This document shows positions 26,354 to 37,645 of a stretch of DNA of 64,000 nt, in pieces. Each line of letters begins with the position of its first letter. Within the stretch, counting starts at the first letter, position 1. A model generated the notes under the pieces. The model was given only the letters and a program-made list of their open reading frames with translations. It ran no database searches and had not been told where the DNA came from. Source of the DNA: Ipomoea triloba (taxonomy: Eukaryota; Streptophyta; Magnoliopsida; Solanales; Convolvulaceae). The position numbers and the translations under genes were made by a program. The DNA lies in assembly GCF_003576645.1 (NCBI RefSeq), contig NC_044916.1, forward strand, positions 26,946,564 through 27,010,563, given 5' to 3'.

Positions 26354-26990
26354 TAATTTTAGTATAAAATTGTAGTACGAATAGAAATTGTGTTACCATA
26401 TTTTACAATATTACGTTGTAGAGATATATATGTACTGTATTATTACCATTAGTAATTTTAATCTAAAATTGTATTAGAAATCGGGGAGTATGAAAGAATA
26501 TATTGTATTAGTAATTGTATTATCATATTTTAATGTACAATTGTAGTACGAATAACAATTGTATTACCATGTTTTAGCATATTACGCAAACCTTAATAGT
26601 ATAGGAGTGCTTTGGACGGAAAGTTAAAATGGAGGATTTTGTTTTTATTAATAGTATAGATTACGCAAATCTTAATAGTATAGGAGTATTTTGGACAGGA
26701 TGTTAAAATGGAGAATTTTGTTTTTATTAATAATATAGATTACGTTGTAGGGAAGTATATGTACTATATTTTATTACGATTAGTAATTTTAATATAGAAT
26801 TATATTACGAATAGGAAAAGTGGGAAAGAATATACTGTATTAGGAATTGTATTACCATATTTTAATGTACGTACGAATAGAAATTGTATTACCATATATT
26901 TACAATATTACACAAACCTTAATAGTATAGGAGTGTTTTAGGTGGGAAGTTAAAATGAAGGATTTTGTTTTTATTAATAGTATGAATAGA
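26354..26990. repeat. Three direct repeats, each ending in a reversed Helitron-like 5' terminus
   Basis: Units at about 26581-26660, 26660-26739 and 26907-26990 each run attac(g/a)caaa(c/t)cttaatag to ttttgtttttattaatagtat. Read on the minus strand each unit begins TCTATACTATTAATAAAAAC, the typical start of plant Helitrons. The stretch between them repeats 'gaattgtattaccatatttt'. Confidence 0.6.
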
Positions 26991-27699
26991 TATTAGTATT
27001 TAAAATTTATAAATTTATAAATTATATTAAAACTACTTTTTTAAATCACGAGGTATTTTGAGTATATCCTAATTATATGAGATACCTTTAAACTTGTGTC
27101 ATACTCAAATTAATCCCTATTAGCATCAAACTGATCTAATTAATATGCAAAGTATTGGTTATATTAGTTTTATATCAAACATATTATTAAACATTAAAAA
27201 ATTAAATTTAAATATTAAAAAAACTAAGACAATAGTTAAGAAAACAAATAGCTGGTTTAATCTAATAACAAGACAAGTAAAATGTGACAATTAAGTATTA
27301 TATTTAACTAGTAGTTTACCTATGCAGTATACAAAAAAAAAATCAAAAGAACTTTAAATAAATCAAAATTTTAGTCCATTTTATTTTTTAAATAGTAAAA
27401 GATATTACACACTACACAATGTATATTTAATATGAAAAATATATATATAGAGCAATATCTTAATTCTTTTAGAAACAACATCATATATATAGATAGAGGA
27501 GAATGATCAAATGAGAACAAAGTGTCCTTTTTGTAAAAAGTGGTGATTGATTTCAACTGCTCATCATGGTTCAACAATGATTAGGTTAAGAGATTTTTTA
27601 AAATTTTTAGCTTAATTAGCCCAAAATCACTAAGTCTACAAAGTTAATGATAGGCTTGGCCAAACTGACATCCATACCTATGCATAATTTTTTAAAGAC
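26991..27699. other. AT-rich spacer, no gene seen
   Basis: No recognisable gene or transposon termini. The 5' limit of LINE-2 somewhere near 27.7 kb could not be fixed, because I found no upstream match to the sequence following its poly-A tail. Confidence 0.4.
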
Positions 27700-27911
27700 A
27701 ACCAGCTCCCACTCGGACTATTTTGTAATCACTGGTCGAAAGTCTGCATGTGAGTGTAGTGTTTAACAATTACTCATATTTAAATTCTTAACGAGAGAGA
27801 GTTCACGAGCAAATATTCTCTCTTTTGAAACTCTTTGCCAGTACAGTGTGTCGTTTGAGTTCACTTTTCTTTTTCCTATCGGCCACGCGGACTGTTTGTG
27901 GCCAGCTTCTG

Positions 27912-27939
27912 TGATACAACCATGAGTTCATGTAGTTTC

Positions 27940-27987
<48 letters not shown>

Positions 27988-28274
27988 GAGTGTAGTGGGA
28001 TGACCACTTTCTTAGGTAGTTATTAAGATAGTGGGTAGTTGTATTATCATGTATAAATAACTACCTATGTAAATGTATAAGGGCACTGAAAAATATAATT
28101 AATGGATTATGTCTGGAGACATTCTCTCTTTCGGGAGTTAGACTATCACTCGAAGCATAGTCATTTGGAGTTGGGCTGCCATTCGAAGCACAATCATGTC
28201 TTTTCCCCCCTCTCTTTTTGGAGTTTAGCTCTTGACTCGAAGAAGGGCAACTCATACAACCTCAGGTTGTATTA
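27912..28274 (+). repeat. Left LTR of the miniature element
   Basis: 363 bp. It contains an ATT microsatellite (about 27940-27986) longer than that of the right LTR. It has two copies of a 30-bp unit around tcactcgaagca where the right LTR has three. Confidence 0.85.
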
Positions 28275-28792
28275 ATTGGTGCTTTCATTGAGAGTATCAA
28301 CCTGGAAAAATTATTTCCAGGCTTGAGAAAAAAAAAACAGGAGTTGCATCCATGGATTTTTATGAGTAGCTTCAAAAAGATATCCAGTTTGATATAGTTT
28401 CCACACCAAGTGGCTTTCTTCATCGTCGACATGGTCAATTGGTTTTCTCCTATGGGCTATCTCCAATGCCATAATGTCAAAGTTGTACATTGATCTTGGG
28501 ACTGCTACTATAGCCATAAAGAGCTCCAGGATATAGTCGCGGCTCGGCTATACCACCTTTAGGCTGGGCATCTAGCATTATTGGACCATTGTGCTTATGG
28601 TAAAAGTTTTTGCTAACATATGCTATGGGATGTCCTCCCTAGGATTGGAACAGTTGCTGCTGACTCAATTAATTGCTTCTGTGGATTAATGCCTTTGTTG
28701 ATGATATTTCGAAGAGTAGTTGGTCAAGCTTTTGGAGCTACCTCTTGTTAATTATCACCTTGAGGACAAGGTGATTTTGATGGGTGCGGAAA

Positions 28793-28820
28793 TGATACAA
28801 CCATGAGTTCATGCAGTTTC

Positions 28821-28853
<33 letters not shown>

Positions 28854-29174
28854 GAGTGTAGTGGGATGACCACTTTCTTAGGTAGTTATTAAGATAGTGG
28901 GTAATTGTATTATCATGTATAAATAGTTACCTGTGTAAATGCATAAGGGTACTGAAGAATATAATTAATGGATTATGTCCGAAGACATTCTCTCTTTTGG
29001 AAGTTAGACTATCACTCGAAGCATAGTCATTTGGAGTTGGGCTGCCACTCGAAGCATAGTCATTTGGAGTTGGGCTGCCACTCGAAGCACAATCATGTCT
29101 TTCCCCCCCTCTTTTTTTGGAGTTTAGCTCTTGACTCGAAGAAGGGCAACCCATACAACCTCCGGGTTGTATCA
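28793..29174 (+). repeat. Right LTR of the miniature element
   Basis: 382 bp, highly similar to the left LTR. It has an extra copy of the catttggagttgggctgcca unit near 29030-29090 and a shorter ATT tract. Confidence 0.85.
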
Positions 29175-29456
29175 TTCTGCCCCTTTTTTCCATGCTTACA
29201 ACGGAGGAGCAACCACCAGCGACCACGCATCCTCATGAAAGTGGTGTTGTTGGGTCCTCTTCACCTGCTATTCCTTCAAATCAACTAGAGAACCCAGGGT
29301 GGGATGATTCGGGGTCGAAAATAATTCTGAGAGAGGAAGAGTCTTTGGCCTCACGCTCCTTGTTTCCACCAGAAAACAAAGTCAAGGCATCGGAGCGTTC
29401 TCTGGAAAAAGAAACATGAAGAAGATGAAGAGACTGAATGATCCACTGGAAGTGGA

Positions 29457-29851
29457 TGTAAGATTTTCCCTAATAATATATATATTATATATTATATATT
29501 AGGGCCTTAATTAAGTGGTGCAAGTTAACTAGGCTTATTATGTAGTTTGGTTGGACCCAATAACTAGTAGTTGTTATTCAACCAGACTCTGTGCCTATAT
29601 AAACCTGTATTGATGGGATACAAGGTAAGCATTATATAGCACATACAGTTCACGGTACTCATATTGCTCAGTAGACACCAGTACACCATCTAGGGTTCTG
29701 AGTCAAGTATGAGACAAATATGGCTGACGGTCTACCGTTCAAGAGGCATTACATCAACTGTGGCTGGAGATCAATACGGCTTCCGCTTCCGCTACTACGA
29801 ATCAGGTTTCCCGTATACTATTCTGTTTAGTTAGATTATTTATATCTAACA
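29457..29851 (+). repeat. Left LTR of the copia-type element
   Basis: 395 bp, TG...CA ends, with an AT palindrome (taatatatatatta) near the start and a tataaacc TATA-like site at about 29597. Confidence 0.9.
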
Positions 29852-30229
29852 TTTGGTATCAGAGCCTTTATAATCTCTGCCCGGTTTATTGTTTTGCCTA
29901 AAACAATATTAAGTGCTATATACATCAAGTTTTGTATATATTTTGATTTCAATTACATTCGGTCTAATTCTTCAAAATTTGCATACAGCTATATCTATTT
30001 GGTTATGATATAGTTAAGAAAATCTGGCGTATATTTTGATGAATTAATTGTAATTGATTCTTTCGATGGCTAGAAATAATTTTTTTTTTTAATTGATTTT
30101 GAATTATTAATTCAATTTCAGTATTAAGAAAAAAAAAATTCAATTTTGGCATTAAGGAAAGGAAGAAATAAAAATAAAATTCAATTTCTATTTTTTTGGA
30201 TTTTGGATTTTATTTTTTCGCCTACTGCT

Positions 30230-30840
30230 ATGCTGTTACGCCGTTTTCTGGTGATTCCGATCGCCGTTTATGGGCTCGCCGGCAGCCATTGTTGACGGTG
30301 GAAAACGCCAACCCATTACTTGTGCAATCCGGTCATTTTTTTGTTCAGTTGCCTTCAACAATGGAGCTCCGGTGATGCATAAGGACTGACGGCGATGCAG
30401 AGGAGCGGCTTCGGCTAGACTGCTTCGCGGCGTGGTTGGGCGGGCTGACGGCGGCGGCGTTTGGCGTTGCATCGAAGCTGGGCGGCGGAGGCGGAGCTGG
30501 GTGTTTTCCCGGTTACGTCGCTGCTACCTTTCTTTATTTCAGGCGATGCCGACGACCGTTCTGCTCTTCGTCCGTCCATGGCTGCTAAGGTTGTGGTTGC
30601 CGGTCGACGTTGCTTCGTCTCTGCGTTGTTGGTTTGAGGCGGCGACGACGCGATTTGGTGTCGCGGTCGGTGGACGGCAGGCGGAGTTGCGAACAGGGGA
30701 GGTTGCAGAGAGTAGATACGACAGACCGATGCTGATTTCCCTGGCGACGTAGGTTGGTCGGCACTTCAGTTCGTCCGATCTCGTGCTATAGCCGCTTGCT
30801 TCTATTTTCCCTCCTGTCGGCGCCGCATCAGGTAAGGTAT
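30230..30840. other. GC-rich island in the copia-type element's interior
   Basis: A segment of about 600 bp rich in CGG/GCG triplets stands out against an interior that is otherwise very AT-rich. Frames of about 80-106 aa exist on both strands, none recognised. It could be a retained 5' leader segment or a captured host fragment. Confidence 0.5.
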
Positions 30841-33469
30841 GCATTGGGCTGGTTAACTAAACAGAGATGAAGAAGATGATGGTGGATCATACTGTTGGGC
30901 CGGGTCAGGCCCATTGGGCAGACCTGGTCCAACATGAATAAATCTTGGGCCTGTTTTGGTTTATTTGGGTCTGTTTCAGATTTCCATCATTATTTTTAGA
31001 CTTCTTCTAGTTTAACTGATCAAGTTAATTCCTCATAAATTTAATATTAAATTATCATTCAATTTTAGGCAAATATTAAGTTTTAAATTTGCTAGTAGAA
31101 TTTTAATTTAATATTGAGGTTTATATTAAATTGCCTAAAGTATTGCAATTTATTTAAGGTTATATGTGTTAATAATATATTAGTTTGCAAATTCAAGCAT
31201 GCAATGTATATTTGTCCATTTGGTAAATGGTTTTATTATTACTATCTACCATATTTTGTTAATGGTATTCAGTGATGGTAATAATATTCAGTTTGGATCT
31301 ATTTCAGTAGCAGATCATTTTTCATCCATCTTATAGCTCACTTGGACCATTAAGAATTATAGGTCTAGTTTGAGCATATAAGTACTATAATTATTGTTTT
31401 GGCCTGGTTTTTGAGCCATAAAGGATTTAAGAATTTAATTATTATTTTGGCCGTTAAGAATTACAACTATTGTTTAAGTTGGTTATGGTTTTCAATTTAT
31501 CAATGGTTTTCAAGGCCTTAATAATAATATTAATTCTTTAATTTTAAAGTAATATAGTCATGTTAATTATTATGTGGTAAATTGAGATTAGTATATGGCA
31601 TCCCTTAATTACAGTTTTGCATTTATTCTAGTTATTATTAATTGGAATTATTAATTACTGTTATCAAGTTTAGGGGCTAATCTCATTTATTACCTTATCA
31701 TAATAATTATTATTTCATAGTAATCTGCCATATTTGGTACATTGGTGAGATTACCCATGTCACTTTATTATTACATGACTATTAATGTTGGTATTTAAGT
31801 CCTACCAACAAATCTTTCACATACCATTGGACGCTGCATTGAGGTTACTGACACCAACAATGAAGATGTGGAGAATTATGAAGTTTTTTTTTCTCTTATG
31901 GATCATCATCGTTGCTAGCGCAATGGAAAGATGCGGTTTGCATCATTAAGGTATGTCATTAATTATCTTTTATTATTAATTGGTAATTAATGCTACAACT
32001 ATAGTTAACCGCTAATTTGGACTAGTCACATAATTTCTCTTTAGAAATATGGAAACATTAAGAAGGTGTATTACCATAATTTGGTTTTCATTGTTAAATA
32101 TTGATGGTGATTATAATGTTGCTTATTACCATTAAATATTTTAATTAATGATATCATTAACATTAATATGGTATTCAGTTATGACTCCTAAATTGTTTTC
32201 AATTAAGTTTATGTGACAATGTTTCAGTTAAGAAAATATTATGAATATTATCATTTTCTTGACATTAATGTTTTTTAGGACTTAATTTTATCAAGTTTTC
32301 AAAATTATATCCGAAAATGTCTCTAAAGTTAGCGGTTATAACCATTGTTTTTCCTCATCTAGTCTCCAGTAATAATATTATTATGCTTATTTTATTGCTT
32401 TTTTGGATTATTTGCAATTTTGCCATTAATGATAATAATATTATTAATTGAGTTATGGAGAGTGATTTTTTTTTTTTTTTTGAATCAATTCAGTAATTTT
32501 GGAAAAACATATTTGCTAGGCAATTGACTATTGCCATTTATGCCATAATTCATTTAGTTTTCGAATTATGATTTTAGTTCTTTCTGCCCATATTTGGTTA
32601 GTATGAACAATGAATATTTGGTATAAATTCATATCCTCTAGTTGGTTCATACTCTTCAGATAGTTTTATGCATTCAATCACATTAAACGCATAATATTAA
32701 GTTTAATTATGCAATTTGGATTTGTGAGATTTTATTTTACAAATGACAATATTTATTTATTTTTTTATTAATAGATATTGTTGGAATTTGTAAATTCGGT
32801 CTATTTCTCATAAATTAAGTGTGATGCATTAAGACATTTTGTCATGGGCTTAAAGTTTTTAAAAAAAAAAAAAATTTCAAAGTATACATTCATTAATTTG
32901 GGTCCCTTTGGATTGGACTCATTAGAGTTTGAATATTAAGTTTATACTTTGGAAGCTCATATTAAAATTGCATTAAGTTACGCAATTTGTTTAGAATATA
33001 TGAGTTTAATGCTTAATTTTATGCATATTAATTTGTCCACTGCATAATATTCTGGTTTTAAATTATGCAATCTTATTATTATGCCTTCGGTAATGCATAA
33101 ATTTATGTTGGAATTATATTAGTTCCTTATTAAGTTGGACTTATGCATAAATTTTTAGTTGCAGTAGTGCCTGAATTTAAGCACATTTAGTCTGCTTTTT
33201 TGGTTCACTATTTTAAAGCTTTATTAATATGTGAACTATACAGTTTTGGATTATACCCTACAGTTTTGTTTATACCCCAAACAATTATACATTTTGTGTA
33301 TATGAATCAGGGAGGCATACTAGTTTTATGGCCATGACTTAAGAACATCTTGGTCAGTAGTCTCCTTAAACTGATATTATCTAAAGAGTTGGTCTTTAGT
33401 GAGGTTTTGTTTTACAAACTTCCCTGGGGTATATACATTTGGAATCTCCCATCATGATTTGGTATAATC

Positions 33470-34440
33470 TGTCAAAATTTTAAGTATTCCTTGCAAATGT
33501 GATTTGATTTCGGTTCATTAAAGAATAGCTATAGCATCTTTAATTTACTGAAGTCTTAAAGTTTCAATCTTGGTTACTTAAAGAATAACTACAGCTTATT
33601 CAATTTCCAAAGATTATTATGTTATGATATTATAATTTTAATTTGGTTGGGGAGTAGCCACAGCATCCTTAATCAGATTAAATTATATATATCTTTATCT
33701 TGATCACATAAAGATTACGCAAGGAGTTGATAAATGTCTAGTGATCTTATAATTTTAATTTGGTTGGGGAGTAGCCACAGCATCCTTTTAATCAGTTAAA
33801 ATTATATATTAAGCAGTTTATCCTGATCACATAAAGTTTTAGACATATAAGTTGTGATTAATTGTATCTAATATGATGGAATTTAGCCCACAGGCAATTT
33901 CGTTATATTCGTATAATTAATTAGGATGAAATACTATACTACGATCATAATTTAGCCCACATGCAATTATGTACCGGAATGTAGTTAGTAGTTTTATCAG
34001 TGATGATAGAAGTAAATCAATTTATTTACTTTATGGCTATTTGTAAATAATTTCTAATTCTATCATGAAGATTAATTTTATGATGTAAACTTGGGATCAT
34101 ATTTCTTGAATTGCCTACAAGGGTTAAGGAAAAGGAACTTGATTTCTTTTAAGTTATCATAATGGTTGTAATGAATCTTATTGAATTAAAACTTCAGCCC
34201 ACAGGCAAGTTTTATGTCACTTGATTCTTCAACTTATTTTGGTAAATTATTTCATCATAAATATAAAATTCTTAGTTGGATCTAATTGAGTAAGACTTTA
34301 GCCCACAGGCAAGTTTTATGTCTCTAGATTCTTCTGACTATTTGATAATTGAGATAAACCATTATCATAAAGGGTTTCTTAATTGGATTTAATAGAATTA
34401 AAACTTCAGCCCACAGGCAAGTTTTATGTCAATAAATCCC
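33470..34440. repeat. Diverged tandem array, about 100-120-bp period, in the element interior
   Basis: The phrase cagcccacaggcaagtttta recurs at about 34195 and 34405, with a variant near 34298, and degenerate forms near 33890 and 33952. The phrase ttggttggggagtagccaca recurs at about 33641 and 33761, with weaker relatives (taaagaatarctayagc) at 33520-33600. The interior near the 3' side is thus an old tandem array. Confidence 0.65.
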
Positions 34441-35809
34441 TAAACCCAGATAATAATTTTATCACAATTTCTTAGAATTTATAAATTTAGTTCAATTATA
34501 AATTCGTTTCATGGTTTGCATTGGCAAAACATGTATTCAGTTACTTCCCAAAATTTAGCCACTTTTATTAATTATTCCACGAAAGCTTACTTGGTTCTTT
34601 GGTCTAACTATAGTAAGTTACGTGATATGATATATTTCTTTTGGATTCCAAAAATAAAATGTATCTTCTAAGCCAAATTCAAACTTGGTTTTGGAAGGTG
34701 TATTTTGTTTTTTAGTATATCCAACTATGGTGGGGAATTTTATCTTCATTATTTAGTTGGACTTTTATTGGAACCAAATATTGATTATTGATTATTCGGT
34801 ATGCCCAACTAATGGTGGGGAACTCTATCCTCATTTATTAGTTGGTCAAATCAATTATGAGTATGTATATCATCAATTTTGCTAAAGAACAGTGGGAGTG
34901 ATCATCAAGAAAAAGATCATTAAGATACTCCACTAAAGATTATGGATTTAACTATTGTCTTCATACTTCCCAATGCAAATTGGATTGTATGTCAAACAAT
35001 AAGTCCAAAAGATTCCACAAGTATTAATCTTGAATTTGTTCATATAAATTCATAAGTTCAAATTATTGGACATCTGGTTGTGCAGCATATTTATGAAAAT
35101 GTTGTACTATATTAATGAATTTATTAGAACAAAATCATCTAAATTGTTGTGCACTGTTATTCTTTAGCATTTAATAGAGTCTTTAGTTTCTTCAAAATTG
35201 ATCCTGGGCCATTATGGTATTTAAGGCTCAAGACAATTTTGCGAGACATAAAAGTAAGACTCATAAATGTTCAGTCAAAGTGGATATTGTGATTATTTGG
35301 GAAGTTATGGTGTATGTTAACATTCCAAATTTATGGACTTAGAGGTTTTGGTTTGTTCTCTAAGTTATTGGAATGATTCTGTGACTTAACTATCTTTTGG
35401 CTATTTTAATGAGTGGGAGTGACAGACGTGTCAACTTTGAGCTCTTAGCTGTTAGAGGTAGTGTTCAAGTTTAGAAGTCACGGAATACAGTTAGCATTAT
35501 GCTAACATTAAGAGATCTCTATTTAAGGCATGCTTTTAAGGATTTTAGAGATCATACAGTGTACTCTTTTGTACAAATATTTGGATGGTTTCTCTCTTCA
35601 GTTGTGCACATAATATATTTTTTGAGAAACATCACTCAAGTTATACCGAGAATAAACATTGGGTTTATTCATGAGGGGCCTAAGTTAGAGAATTGAAATG
35701 CATGTGACCATAATGGATATTACTCTGCAAAATAGAGGACTTATCACTATGATTCGTGTGTTTTGTTCTTTGATGAGGGTTGTGCTAGTACTTGCACCAA
35801 GTGGGAGAA

Positions 35810-36204
35810 TGTAAGATTTTCCCTAATAATATATATATTATATATTATATATTAGGGCCTTAATTAAGTGGTGCAAGTTAACTAGGCTTATTATGTAGTT
35901 TGGTTGGACCCAATAACTAGTAGTTGTTATTCAACCAGACTCTGTGCCTATATAAACCTGTATTGATGGGATACAAGGTAAGCATTATATAGCACATACA
36001 GTTCACGGTACTCATATTGCTCAGTAGACACCAGTACACCATCTAGGGTTCTGAGTCAAGTATGAGACAAATATGGCTGACGGTCTACCGTTCAAGAGGC
36101 ATTACATCAACTGTGGCTGGAGATCAATACGGCTTCCGCTTCCGCTACTACGAATCAGGTTTCCCGTATACTATTCTGTTTAGTTAGATTATTTATATCT
36201 AACA
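35810..36204 (+). repeat. Right LTR of the copia-type element
   Basis: 395 bp. It reads the same as the left LTR over its length, and LINE-2 ORF1 sequence resumes directly after the GTGGA duplication. Confidence 0.9.
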
Positions 36205-36549
36205 GTGGAAACCATGCAAGATGTTGAGACCACACCTGCAAAGAAAACTAATAGCGATGGCAGGGGAGATGTTATAATGGGAGAGTCGGAGGAAGCATTG
36301 GCCAAGCAGAAAGGAAACCTACTATTCAAAAACATCTTGACGGGAGAACGAGATGAGGAGAAGATAGACTGGGAAGAGGAGATGGTGTCAGATAATGATG
36401 ATGAAGATGAAGACAGGGAGAACGATAAGGACTACCCACTGATCAGACTAACCAAGGAGGAAAAGGCAAGACTAAGAAAATCATGGAGGCAGTCTCTTAT
36501 CATCAAGGTAATGGGTAAAAAAGTAGGCTATATTTATCTAATAAGGAGG

Positions 36550-36662
36550 GACCCAAAATCCAGAATAAGGGGGAATTGTCACTTGTGGGAATTGAACCCG
36601 GGTTCTCCCAAAATTCCTCCCCACAAAGAAAGCTCACTTGCCACTTGAGCTACCCCACTAGG
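36550..36662 (-). mobile_element. tRNA-derived SINE-like insert in LINE-2 ORF1
   Basis: On the minus strand an A-box TAGCTCAAGTG (36652-36642) matches the consensus. A B-box GGTTCAATTCC (36598-36588) follows about 44 bp later, preceded by GTGGGG at the 5' end. This is the layout of plant tRNA-derived SINE heads. LINE-2 coding sequence is disrupted at both edges, and part of ORF1 is missing. No clear target duplication or A/T tail was found, so the left edge is approximate. Confidence 0.55.
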
Positions 36663-37601
36663 TTTGGATGATAATAGAACATTACCTCATTGTTAAGGAG
36701 TGGAGACCAAACTTTGACCCTTTTTCCTCATCTACCTATGGAATATTATGATTTTAAGTTATTGTTTAAAGGGAAGGGAAGATTGGTAAGCCAATCATGA
36801 TTGACAAAGCCACAAGCTTTACATCAAGGGGAAAATTCCCGCATATGTGTGTGGAAGTGGACGTTACACAACCACGGTTGGCGAAGTTTTGGCTTAGAAG
36901 GAAGGTTAGACGAATATAATATGAATGAATCCATCTTGTTTGCTTTAAATGTGGAATCTATGGGCATGACCATGAAAGCTGCAACAAAACTAAGGAGGGT
37001 CGGTTAGCAATCCTAGTAAGGAACTAATCAGACTCGAGATATCCTATTCTTATGGTCCCTGAATGATCGCGAAACACAGAGAGAGGAGACAATATCGCTT
37101 TCAAGGGAGGAAAGAAGGTAAGCAAATTAGAGCAGAAAATCAGGGAAGCAATGGTCAGGAAAATATGGGTCCATCTGGGGGCTCCCGATTCGAGGCTTTA
37201 CAGGATGATGATTAGGAGTAGGTTAAATGTGTTGAAGAAGAGAACAATATGCATGAGCCTAAATTAAGTCCAAATAATTCAAGAGGAAATGTCCAATCAA
37301 ACTCTAGCAAAGGGAAAAAGGCTATCAGTCCAGGTAAATGAGAAACAAATATTAAATGAGAAGGCTCAAAAGTTTTATGGATAGACCAATAGTGTGGCTA
37401 ACACGTCAAGGGGTGAAATTTTGAGCTACTCAAAGAAAGGCCACAATAGGTACAAAGCAAGAGCTGCTGAGAGACACACAGTGGTTAGGGGGGAAGAAAT
37501 TTGGTAAGGTATCAATTGCTACAATGGTGGAAAACGAATCTGAAATACAAAGGCAAGAATGCTTGAATGAGATGGTTTTTCTGGAACACCACGAGGACCT
37601 C

Positions 37602-37645
37602 CCCCCCCCCCCCCCCCCCCCCCCCNCCCCCCCCCCCCCCCCCCC
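37602..37645. repeat. Poly-C tract containing an undetermined base
   Basis: More than 40 C with an N at 37626. The N indicates an assembly or polishing uncertainty, so the true tract length is unknown. Confidence 0.9.

Larger units (their letters stand above)
27912..29174 (+). mobile_element. Miniature LTR element (gypsy-like TRIM) with 5-bp duplication
   Basis: Two direct LTRs (27912-28274 and 28793-29174) start TGATACAACC; the right ends TTGTATCA and the left TTGTATTA. The flanking duplication TTCTG is perfect (27907-27911, 29175-29179). A primer-binding-like TTGGTGCTTTCATTGAGAG follows the left LTR (28277-28295). A polypurine-like gatgggtgcggaaa and ccttgaggacaaggtg precede the right LTR, as in plant Ty3/gypsy 3' ends. 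The 518-bp interior has no coding capacity, so it must be moved by another element. Confidence 0.9.
29457..36204 (+). mobile_element. Non-coding copia-type LTR element (LARD-like), apparently very young
   Basis: Two 395-bp LTRs (29457-29851 and 35810-36204) begin TGTAAGATTTTCCC and end TATATCTAACA. I find no difference between them by eye. GTGGA duplications flank the element (29452-29456, 36205-36209). The primer-binding site TGGTATCAGAGCC at about 29854 is the initiator-Met type usual for Ty1/copia. A polypurine tract (AAGTGGGAGAA) abuts the right LTR. The 5958-bp interior has no gag or pol: the longest frames are about 100 aa and unrecognised. It must therefore rely on proteins of a related autonomous element. 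Confidence 0.92.

Noticed and set aside
27907..29179. CRISPR-like array from the repeated tcactcgaagca units
   Set aside because: The units are tandem duplications within the LTRs of a retroelement in a plant genome; no spacers.
36588..36652. A genuine tRNA gene in LINE-2
   Set aside because: A- and B-boxes are good, but no complete acceptor stem or anticodon arm can be drawn, and it sits inside a broken LINE ORF; SINE-like is the better reading.
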